Shown here piece by piece: positions 41,658 through 47,829 of a stretch of DNA of 47,829 bases. The position numbers and the translations under genes were made by a program. This stretch comes from an uncultured Actinomycetes bacterium. Lineage in GTDB: Bacteria > Actinomycetota > Thermoleophilia > RBG-16-64-13. Numbering within the stretch: the stretch's first letter is position 1; each line of letters opens with the position of its first letter. The notes beneath the pieces were generated by a model. That model was not told where the DNA came from. It saw nothing but the letters and a program-made list of their open reading frames with translations, and made no database searches. Location: positions 1 to 47,829 of the forward strand of contig CAKZRW010000024.1 in NCBI GenBank assembly GCA_937148845.1, read 5' to 3'.

Positions 41658-42389
41658 TCAACGCGGTACAGAGAGGGGTAAGCCCTCGGGGCCGAGGGCC
41701 GCCTCCAGAGCCCGGTCGTCGCTATCCTGGCCGGTGGCTGTTCTTAGAGGGGGCTGCGGTTCCACGGCGATCTCATCCAGTATCGACTGGAACCTGCGGG
41801 TTGAGAAACCGGTCAACACGTGCTCTTCCAGACCGTGGAGTCGGGCCATCGCTTCCAGCCAGTGCACCGCCATGATGCGCCAGGCGGTCTCCCAGGAGTC
41901 GACTTCGGGGCGGATACAGCCCTGCGCCTTACCCTCCTCGACGATAGCTGCAAAGCGGCGAGCTTCCTGCAATTGCTGGTCCCTGATGTGCTCGCGCAGG
42001 CCATCTTTGGCCGGGGCCACGGCAAGTTCTGTTAGATAGCGGACCACCCTGGTCTTCTGGATACCGATGGTATGCAGCTCGCAGATCTTGCGCAGATGGT
42101 CCATGGCGTCGCTATACTCGACCGATTCGAGCTCCTCGAACCTTTGCTGCCACACCCGGTCGGCAGCTGCCAAGAGCATCTCTTTGCGACTGCGGAAGGA
42201 CCGGTACAGGGTCGGCTCGGAGACCCCGACCGCGGCGGCGATGCGAGCTGTGGTAGTCCCCTGCACCCCGTGTCTGGCGATGAGCTGGAGCACCGCGTCG
42301 ACTATCCGTCGCCGCTTCTCCTCCTCGCTCAGCTGTTTCCAGCGCAGGGAGAGCGACCCCCGCTGGCGTTCCCTCTTCTGAGGACCCAT
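41658..42389 (-). CDS. TetR/AcrR-family transcriptional regulator
   Basis: This 243-residue protein has an N-terminal TetR DNA-binding domain. The helix-turn-helix is TTTARIAAAVGVSEPTLYRSFRSRKEML (about 45-72, quoted in parts: TTARIAAAVGVS, then EPTLYRSF). It is followed by an all-helical ligand domain to about residue 205, and an acidic/Pro tail follows. ATG 42389 has GGAG eight bases upstream. It lies between two copies of a palindromic operator, one in front of itself and the divergent TRAP operon, one in front of the UroD-like operon. It is therefore the obvious candidate for an autoregulated local repressor sensing the transported acid or its CoA ester. Confidence 0.93.
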   Translation of the reverse strand: MGPQKRERQRGSLSLRWKQLSEEEKRRRIVDAVLQLIARHGVQGTTTARIAAAVGVSEPTLYRSFRSRKEMLLAAADRVWQQRFEELESVEYSDAMDHLRKICELHTIGIQKTRVVRYLTELAVAPAKDGLREHIRDQQLQEARRFAAIVEEGKAQGCIRPEVDSWETAWRIMAVHWLEAMARLHGLEEHVLTGFSTRRFQSILDEIAVEPQPPLRTATGQDSDDRALEAALGPEGLPLSVPR

Positions 42390-42459
42390 GCGAATGACTC
42401 CATTCGGCTGTTGCGTTCAGACCAGGCATGCCTAGATAAGCACAAAACACTTGCGCTTG

Positions 42460-42493
42460 AATAGTAGCGTATGCTAGTAGTGAGCACTACTAG
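42460..42493. promoter_or_regulatory. Operator site 2, between tetR and the TRAP/AOR operon
   Basis: CTAGTAGTG-AG-CACTACTAG (42474-42493) is a perfect 9+9 palindrome. It is preceded by a degenerate half-palindrome AATAGTA...TGCTAGT (42460-42478). The block matches operator site 1 at 27 of 33 positions. It lies 71 bases upstream of tetR and about 250 bases upstream of dctP, so one repressor dimer or pair of dimers could control both. The rest of 42494-42742 is the untranslated leader of dctP; I see no further gene or clear promoter boxes in it. Confidence 0.75.
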
Positions 42494-42742
42494 GGGCCAC
42501 TATCTGGCGGCGAGCTGCGGGGGTGATCGTTGACTCGCGAACATCCGACAGCGTTTTCACTCTGTCGTGGGTTCGGGCCCAGCGACCGCCCTCCAGACAG
42601 AAGACCGGTTCCCTCTAGTCCTTGTGGCCGAGGGTCAGGTTCGACCCAGGAAGGAGGTCGGCTCAACGACGAAGACAGGTATGACGTAACGCGACCTTTA
42701 CTGCTGTCGACTCTGAGAGTGTTGATCAAGGGGGGTTCTCTC

Positions 42743-43864
42743 ATGAAGAAACCGGTATTGTTGGGTATCAGTCTCATCCTCGTGATCGCCATGGGCTTGC
42801 TGATAATCGCCTGTGGCGAGAAGACCACCACTACCACCACCGCGGCCCCGACTACGGCACCTCCTACCACAACAGCGCCGTCCACTGACACTACCGGCGC
42901 TCCTTCGACTGGGACCACCGGGCCTGCCGTAGAACCCATCGAGCTCTCGATGGTCTGCTTCCTGCCCGACATCCCACCCGGCGGCAACTGGGCGCGTGAC
43001 TTCATCAACAAGGTCCAGGAGTACTCCGGGGGAGCGATGAAGATCAAGTTCAGCGGCCCCGAGGCCATCCCAGCGATGGACCAGCCGGCCGCCGTCCAGC
43101 GAGGGACGGTGGACATCGCCAGCGTGCTCAGCCCCTTCGCCGACGCCCTGGTCCCTGGCTCCAACACCATCGGCCGAGCCGAGTACAGCCCCATGGAGCT
43201 CCGTGCGGCCGGCACGATCTTCAAGTACTTCGAAGAGGAGTTCGCCAAGCAGGGCATCAAGTACCTGGGGGCGTCAGTCTCCTCTGAACCGCAGGTCCAG
43301 ACCGTGCTCTACCTCGGCAAGGTCATAGACGGCTTAGAGGATTTGAAAGGCCTCAAAATCGCGGCCACCGGGGGCTCGAACCGGGCCTTCATCGACTCCC
43401 TGGGGGCTACCACCGTCCCCATCGACTTCACCGAGTATTTCACGGCGATGGAGCGCGGTACAGTCGACGGCTACAACATCGGCATTCCTGGCATCCTCGA
43501 TTTCAGCCTGGTGCCGGTGACTAAAGCCATGCTGAACGAGCCGTTCAGCTCCTGCGGCGGCATGATGCTCATGAACTTGAACAAGTGGAACAGCCTGACT
43601 CCTGCTCAGCAAGACGTCATCACGCGGGCAATGATCCAGACCGAGATCGACGGCGCCAAGATGTTCACCGAGACCGTACAGCACGTGATAGCTGAACTGG
43701 AGAAAGCCGGAGTCAAGATCATCAAGCTCTCACCTGAGGAATCCAAGAAGTTCTATCTAGCCTATCGGGACAACATGTGGGCCGAAGATATCGCCCGTTG
43801 GCCGGATATCGGACCCAAACTCAAAGAGTGGTTGGTCAACCCCGACTTCCATCGCGCAAAGTAG
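42743..43864 (+). CDS. dctP: TRAP transporter substrate-binding lipoprotein DctP (system 2)
   Basis: The protein has 373 residues from ATG 42743, after AGGGGGG; the frame is open upstream to 42530 but that part is not signal-peptide-like. The signal peptide ends in IIAC (Cys24), followed by a 35-residue Thr/Pro linker. The DctP domain shows FLPDIPPGGNWARDF, RGTVDIASVLSPFADALVPG, DLKGLKIAATGGSNRAFIDSLGATTVPI and MERGTVDGYNIGIPG. It captures an organic acid for the DctQM pair directly downstream. It differs in sequence from DctP of system 1, so the ligand probably differs too. Confidence 0.92.
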   Translation: MKKPVLLGISLILVIAMGLLIIACGEKTTTTTTAAPTTAPPTTTAPSTDTTGAPSTGTTGPAVEPIELSMVCFLPDIPPGGNWARDFINKVQEYSGGAMKIKFSGPEAIPAMDQPAAVQRGTVDIASVLSPFADALVPGSNTIGRAEYSPMELRAAGTIFKYFEEEFAKQGIKYLGASVSSEPQVQTVLYLGKVIDGLEDLKGLKIAATGGSNRAFIDSLGATTVPIDFTEYFTAMERGTVDGYNIGIPGILDFSLVPVTKAMLNEPFSSCGGMMLMNLNKWNSLTPAQQDVITRAMIQTEIDGAKMFTETVQHVIAELEKAGVKIIKLSPEESKKFYLAYRDNMWAEDIARWPDIGPKLKEWLVNPDFHRAK

Positions 43865-43879
43865 AAAGGTAGCGGCCCG

Positions 43880-43915
43880 GGCGGCGCGGCGCCCCCTCGA
43901 GGGCGCCGCGCCGCC
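43880..43915 (+). terminator. 15-bp GC hairpin between dctP and dctQ (system 2)
   Basis: The arms at 43880-43894 and 43901-43915 are perfect complements of only G and C around a six-base loop, without a T-run. Within an operon such a stem after the binding-protein gene usually protects its message or causes partial termination, giving more DctP than DctQM. Confidence 0.6.
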
Positions 43916-43952
43916 TCCGCCCTACTGCGACATCACTCGGAGACCGCTGATC

Positions 43953-44486
43953 ATGGACCTGTTACGCAGAGCAGGGAGATTCTTCGACAGACTGACGAGC
44001 GTCATGCTCTTTCTCTCCGGGGTCATCATCATCATCGATGTGGCCCTGGTAGCCCAAGACGTCATCATCCGCAAGAGCTTCAACTTCACTTGGGCTCCGC
44101 TCTATGAGATCTTGACCTACTCTCTGGTCTGGATGTCTTTCCTAGGGACTGCTGCTATCTACCGCGACGACGGTCACGTCAAGCTGGACTCGTTCCTACA
44201 GTTTCTTCCCCAGCGCGCCAGGACTTTGGTCAACTTCGTGACCTCCTGCGCCATAGTGGTCCTCTGCCTTTTCTTATGCTTCCTGACCGTTCGCCTCACC
44301 GTGAGGGACTACCTCAACCACTTCATCCTTGCCTCGATCCTTAACCCGCCCAAGTGGCCCATAGAGATCATCATCCCCATCGCCCTTTTCATGCTCGCCA
44401 TCCAGGCCGTAAGACATGCGGTCAGGTACTACCACGCTTTCCGCAGTCCGGAGCCCGCTGAGCCGGGTCAGGTCCTGAACAACTAG
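43953..44486 (+). CDS. dctQ: TRAP transporter small permease DctQ (system 2)
   Basis: This 177-residue protein has four membrane helices in the DctQ pattern: SVMLFLSGVIIIIDVALVAQDVIIRK, SLVWMSFLGTAAIYRDDGHVKLD, FVTSCAIVVLCLFLCFLTVRL and PIEIIIPIALFMLAIQAVRH (each quoted from its helix region). It has normal length, unlike the extended DctQ of system 1. ATG 43953 has CGGAG ten bases upstream. It ends 12 bases before dctM. Confidence 0.92.
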   Translation: MDLLRRAGRFFDRLTSVMLFLSGVIIIIDVALVAQDVIIRKSFNFTWAPLYEILTYSLVWMSFLGTAAIYRDDGHVKLDSFLQFLPQRARTLVNFVTSCAIVVLCLFLCFLTVRLTVRDYLNHFILASILNPPKWPIEIIIPIALFMLAIQAVRHAVRYYHAFRSPEPAEPGQVLNN

Positions 44487-44498
44487 CGAGGTGCCCCA

Positions 44499-45815
44499 AT
44501 GGAATGGTTCGAATCACTCGCTTTGATGTTCGGGTGCCTGATCGCCATCATGCTTACCGGCATGCCCATTTCCTTCGCCTTCATGTTCACTTGCATCATG
44601 GGGGCGACCCTGTTTTGGGGAGGAGCGGCTGGCCTCGACCAGCTGGCGATGAGTTTCTACAGTGCGGTGGCCAACTACACCTTCCTTCCCATACCGCTCT
44701 TCGTCCTCATGGGTGACGTCATATTCGCCTCCGGAGTCGGGATGCAGATCGTAGGAGCAGTGGACAAGCTGCTCGGCAAGCTGCCAGGCCGGTTGAGCTT
44801 GCTTTCCATCGGTTCGGGTGTCCTCCTCGGCACCATGATCGGAATCAGTGGGGGCTCCATCGGCATCTTGGGGCGGACCTTGGTCCCCGAGATGCTTCAG
44901 CGCGATTACAAGCCGCCTATGGTCTATGGACCTATCGTCTGCAGTGGAACCTTGGCCATCCTCATCCCTCCCAGTGCCCTGGCCGTCTTCATCGGTGCCA
45001 TCGGTCAGGTGTCCGTGGGAAACCTCTTGATGGCCATCATCATCCCCGGCCTCCTGCTCGCCGCACTCTTCTCTGCTTACATAGTCATCCGCTGCAAGAT
45101 CAACCCTTCCCTGGCCCCTATGTATGACATCGCTAGAGTGCCCTTGGCGGAACGCGTGCGCGCCTTCGTCTTCTACATACTGCCCATCGTGATTGTCATT
45201 CTGGCTGTTATTGGCAGTGTCTTCCTAGGGGTGGCCACTCCCAGCGAAGCTGCCGCCTTGGGTGTGGTAGCCTGCCTGATCCTGGCCGCGCTCTACCGCA
45301 AGCTGTCCTGGAGGATGCTCTTCCGGTCAGGGATGAATACCGTGCGAGTGACGGTGATGGTGTTCTTTATCGTGGTGGGATCGATCAGTTTCAGCCGCAT
45401 CTTGGCGACCACTGGCGCCATAAACGAGCTTATCAACCTGACCACGACCGCCGATATCTCGCCGCTGTGGGTGATTGTCTTCACCCAAGTGGTCTTGCTG
45501 TTTCTAGGCATGTTCATGGATCCGGCCAGCATCGTGATGATAACCGCCCCCATCTTCTTCCCGCTGGCTAAGGCCCTGGGGTACGACCTCATCTGGTTTG
45601 CGGTCCTGAGCCTCGTCAACATACAGTTGGGCTTGATCTCGCCCCCCTTCGGCCTGGACGTATATACGATGAAAGCGGTCGCACCGGGGAACGTCAGCCT
45701 AGGCACGGTGTTCCGATCCTCTATGCCATATTGGTCATTGGGAATCTTGCTGATGCTGCTGGTGGCTGCTTTCCCCGCACTAGCAACGTGGCTGCCGAGT
45801 CTTACCGGCAAATGA
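44499..45815 (+). CDS. dctM: TRAP transporter large permease DctM (system 2)
   Basis: This 438-residue, about 12-helix membrane protein has family stretches PLFVLMGDVIFASGVGMQ, GGSIGILGRTLVPEM, SGTLAILIPPSALAVFIGA, FLGVATPSEAAALGV and LGLISPPFGLDVYTMKA. ATG 44499 follows GAGG. It completes the P-Q-M transporter, and the aldehyde:ferredoxin oxidoreductase gene starts 24 bases later, so substrate uptake and reduction are likely co-transcribed. Confidence 0.94.
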   Translation: MEWFESLALMFGCLIAIMLTGMPISFAFMFTCIMGATLFWGGAAGLDQLAMSFYSAVANYTFLPIPLFVLMGDVIFASGVGMQIVGAVDKLLGKLPGRLSLLSIGSGVLLGTMIGISGGSIGILGRTLVPEMLQRDYKPPMVYGPIVCSGTLAILIPPSALAVFIGAIGQVSVGNLLMAIIIPGLLLAALFSAYIVIRCKINPSLAPMYDIARVPLAERVRAFVFYILPIVIVILAVIGSVFLGVATPSEAAALGVVACLILAALYRKLSWRMLFRSGMNTVRVTVMVFFIVVGSISFSRILATTGAINELINLTTTADISPLWVIVFTQVVLLFLGMFMDPASIVMITAPIFFPLAKALGYDLIWFAVLSLVNIQLGLISPPFGLDVYTMKAVAPGNVSLGTVFRSSMPYWSLGILLMLLVAAFPALATWLPSLTGK

Positions 45816-45839
45816 TAGGTGAACGTGGAGGAGGGTCGA

Positions 45840-47687
45840 GTGAGTTACGGCGCGATGGGAAAAGTCCTGTGGGTTGATCTCTCTACTCAGGAGACGCGCG
45901 AAGAAACACTACCCGAGGAGTTGTACAGGAAATATCTGGGCGGTTACGGGCTGGGGGCCCGCCTTCTCTACGACCGCCAGAAGCCTGGTGTGGATCCCTT
46001 GGGACCGGAGGCCACCCTGGGCTTCGTCAGCGGGCTGCTCACCGGTACCGAAGCCGTGGGCGGCTCCCGCTACACGGTGGTCGGGAAATCCCCCTTGACC
46101 GGGGGCTGGGGCGACGCCAACTCGGGGGGCGAGTTTGGACCCCATCTCAAGTTCGCAGGGTATGACGCCGTCTTCATCGGCGGCGTGGCGGAGAAACCGC
46201 TGTATCTACACATAGAGAACGGCCGGGCTGAGCTCCGAAAGGCTGCCGACCTGTGGGGGCTCGACACCGTAGAGACTGAAGAAGCGCTTCGAGCTCGCCA
46301 CGGAAAGGACCTCCAAGTGGCTTGCATCGGCCCGGCCGGGGAGAAGCGAGCCCTGATTGCCTGCATAATCAACAACAAGGGTCGGGCCGCCGGGCGTTCC
46401 GGCTTGGGAGCCGTGATGGGAGCCAAGCGGCTCAAGGCGGTCGCGGTGCAAGGGACTCTTACCGTACCTACAGCCCGCCCTGAACTCTTGAAGGAGATGA
46501 GAAGACGGCATGTGGCTGCCCTGACCGGACACGCAGCCCAGCTCCACGAGACCGGGACACCCGGCATCTATGAGATGTGCTGCAAGATCGACGATGCCCC
46601 GGCAAAGAACTGGGCCGGAGTGGCTGAAATCGATTGTCCCCATTACGCCGATTGCCGCGGCGAGAACGTGGTGGCCAAGCAGCTCCGCCGCTACGCTTGC
46701 TGGCGCTGCCCCATCGCCTGTGGAGGGCTGATGAAGGCGGGTACCGGCGAGTACGCCTACCCCGAGGGCGTCCACAAGCCGGAATACGAGACCATGGCCA
46801 TGTTCGGTAGCAATCTTTGCAACGACAATCTGGATTCGTTGATCATGGCTTCCGACCTGTGCAACCGCTTCGGCGTGGACACCATATCTGCCGGAGCTTG
46901 TCTTGCCTTCACCATCGAGTGCTACGAAAACGGCCTTTTGACTTCCGCCGACACCGACGGGCTGGAGATGAGATGGGGTGACCATCGCTCCATCATCGCC
47001 ATGACCGAGAAACTAGTGCGCCGCGAAGGCTTCGGGGACGTCATCGCAGACGGGGTCAAGCGGGCAGCAGAAAAGATCGGTAAAGGAGCAGAACAGTACG
47101 CCATGCACATCGGGGGTCAGGAGATCGCCGGCCATGACCCGCGCGGAGGCTGGGGGTTCGCCACTGGTTACGGAGCCGACCCCACGCCCGGGCGCCATAA
47201 CCAGGGCGGGGGACAGCACCCACCCGGTCTTGACATACCGGAGATCGACCGCCACGAGCGCAAGGGCCGCGGCCTATATCACAAGATAAGCACGAACTAC
47301 ATGCACGCGGCGAGCGCTCTCGGCCTTTGCCAGTTCGTCATCGGGGCTTACCCCCACGCCGACCAGCTCATCGAGGCCCTGCGTGCTATCACCGGTTGGG
47401 ATGACATCACGACGGATGAACTGCTTCTGACCGGGGAGCGGATAACCAACATGCGACTTGCCTTCAACATCCGCGAGGGGGTCTTCGTCCCCTTCAAGTA
47501 TCCCGACCGGATGCGGGGCGTGCCTCCCAAGACGGTCGGGCCCCGGGCAGGGATCACCTTCACTCACGAAGAGGTCTATAACGAATACTTGGAACTGATG
47601 GAGTGGGATCCGATTACCGGCAGACCCAGCAAACAGAAGCTCCTGGAGCTGGGGCTGGACGACGTGGCAAGAGACATATGGGGCTGA
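45840..47687 (+). CDS. Aldehyde:ferredoxin oxidoreductase family tungstoenzyme
   Basis: The protein has 615 residues from GTG 45840, with GGAGG eight bases upstream; GTG 45819 is possible but lies before the site. The pterin-binding stretch is SRYTVVGKSPLTGGWGDANSGG-like (about 75-97, spanning two motifs). The [4Fe-4S] ligands are Cys287/290/294 (ACWRCPIACG) and Cys497 (ALGLCQFV). DPRGG and PTPGRH near 433-453 mark the metallopterin pocket. AOR enzymes convert aldehydes and carboxylates with ferredoxin; the family also includes BamB of class II benzoyl-CoA reductase. Linkage to a TRAP importer suggests an imported acid or its aldehyde. No Moco/Wco synthesis gene is in view. Confidence 0.9.
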   Translation: MSYGAMGKVLWVDLSTQETREETLPEELYRKYLGGYGLGARLLYDRQKPGVDPLGPEATLGFVSGLLTGTEAVGGSRYTVVGKSPLTGGWGDANSGGEFGPHLKFAGYDAVFIGGVAEKPLYLHIENGRAELRKAADLWGLDTVETEEALRARHGKDLQVACIGPAGEKRALIACIINNKGRAAGRSGLGAVMGAKRLKAVAVQGTLTVPTARPELLKEMRRRHVAALTGHAAQLHETGTPGIYEMCCKIDDAPAKNWAGVAEIDCPHYADCRGENVVAKQLRRYACWRCPIACGGLMKAGTGEYAYPEGVHKPEYETMAMFGSNLCNDNLDSLIMASDLCNRFGVDTISAGACLAFTIECYENGLLTSADTDGLEMRWGDHRSIIAMTEKLVRREGFGDVIADGVKRAAEKIGKGAEQYAMHIGGQEIAGHDPRGGWGFATGYGADPTPGRHNQGGGQHPPGLDIPEIDRHERKGRGLYHKISTNYMHAASALGLCQFVIGAYPHADQLIEALRAITGWDDITTDELLLTGERITNMRLAFNIREGVFVPFKYPDRMRGVPPKTVGPRAGITFTHEEVYNEYLELMEWDPITGRPSKQKLLELGLDDVARDIWG

Positions 47688-47756
47688 TTGCCGAAGCCGG
47701 TGCGCCTGCAAAGTGGCGACAGCAAGGTTGCGGGGATCACTCATCGGGAGGTGACT

Positions 47757-47829
47757 ATGGACCTAGGATTCAAAGGCAAGACGGCGCTGGTTACCGGAGC
47801 AGGCAGCCAGATAGGCTTCGGCAAGGAGA
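47757..47829 (+). CDS. Short-chain dehydrogenase/reductase, N-terminal part only (runs off the window)
   Basis: 24 codons are visible from ATG 47757, after GGGAGGTG. They read MDLGFKGKTALVTGAGSQIG and include the Rossmann glycine motif TGAGSQIGFG. They match the start of the SDR at 39316-40053 at most positions. It is 69 bases downstream of the aldehyde:ferredoxin oxidoreductase gene and probably belongs to the TRAP/AOR operon. Confidence 0.8.
   Translation, partial: MDLGFKGKTALVTGAGSQIGFGKE

Noticed and set aside
42627-42638. GGTTCGACCC-like T-loop sequence upstream of dctP
   Set aside because: No cloverleaf can be built and no CCA-proximal acceptor stem is present.
1-47829. CRISPR arrays, insertion sequences, integrases, attachment sites, phage genes
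   Set aside because: I found no regularly spaced direct repeats, transposase-like proteins or duplicated target ends.

Overview
This window is a GC-rich, densely packed bacterial segment of about 45 protein genes. I see no rRNA, tRNA, CRISPR array, transposase or phage gene. The gene content points to an anaerobe that grows on organic acids. It has a ferredoxin-linked 2-oxoacid oxidoreductase, a tungsten-type aldehyde:ferredoxin oxidoreductase, several [4Fe-4S] proteins, two TRAP carboxylate importers, a LIV-type ABC importer, and acyl-CoA activation and beta-oxidation enzymes. Nearly all binding proteins are lipoproteins followed by Thr/Pro-rich linkers, and the transaldolase has the length of the actinobacterial type. 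An anaerobic high-GC actinobacterial lineage is my best guess, held weakly. Many starts are GTG or TTG with a good Shine-Dalgarno, so several genes are annotated shorter than their longest open frame.

Layout. 1-4306: a branched-chain amino acid type ABC transporter (livG-livF-livH-livM on minus, with a divergent binding protein on plus). 4446-8007: a cupin protein and the four-subunit porG-porD-porA-porB operon. 8113-13531: an acyl-CoA/AMP ligase with an Old-Yellow-Enzyme/2,4-dienoyl-CoA-reductase-like flavoprotein, and a divergent DUF362 protein. 13665-16947: first TRAP transporter. 17557-24746: mixed housekeeping genes (Na+/H+ antiporter-like, EamA transporter, a selenocysteine peroxiredoxin-like protein, RmuC, Rieske protein, transaldolase, small radical SAM protein). 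24888-30589: an acyl-CoA degradation module (CoA transferase, DUF35 Zn-ribbon, thiolase, 3-hydroxyacyl-CoA dehydrogenase, two enoyl-CoA hydratases). 30655-32944: two cell-surface lipoproteins (a trypsin-like protease and an eight-bladed PQQ-type propeller). 33041-47829: a TetR-centred redox locus. On minus it has UroD-like, SDR, ferredoxin, AprA/SdhA-like flavoprotein, FAD oxidase, CCG iron-sulfur protein and a second FAD oxidase. On plus it has a TRAP importer, aldehyde:ferredoxin oxidoreductase and a second SDR.

The two most notable observations are these. First, a peroxiredoxin-like gene at 19827-20318 carries an in-frame TGA exactly where the first Cys of the CPFC motif belongs (UPFC), so it is very probably a selenoprotein that automatic calling would truncate. 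Second, a closely matching pair of palindromic TAGTAG-type operators flanks the tetR gene at 41485-41518 and 42460-42493. They tie the seven-gene minus operon and the plus-strand TRAP/AOR operon into one apparent regulon for uptake and ferredoxin-coupled oxidation or reduction of an unidentified carboxylate. That combination is my best candidate for an undescribed pathway.
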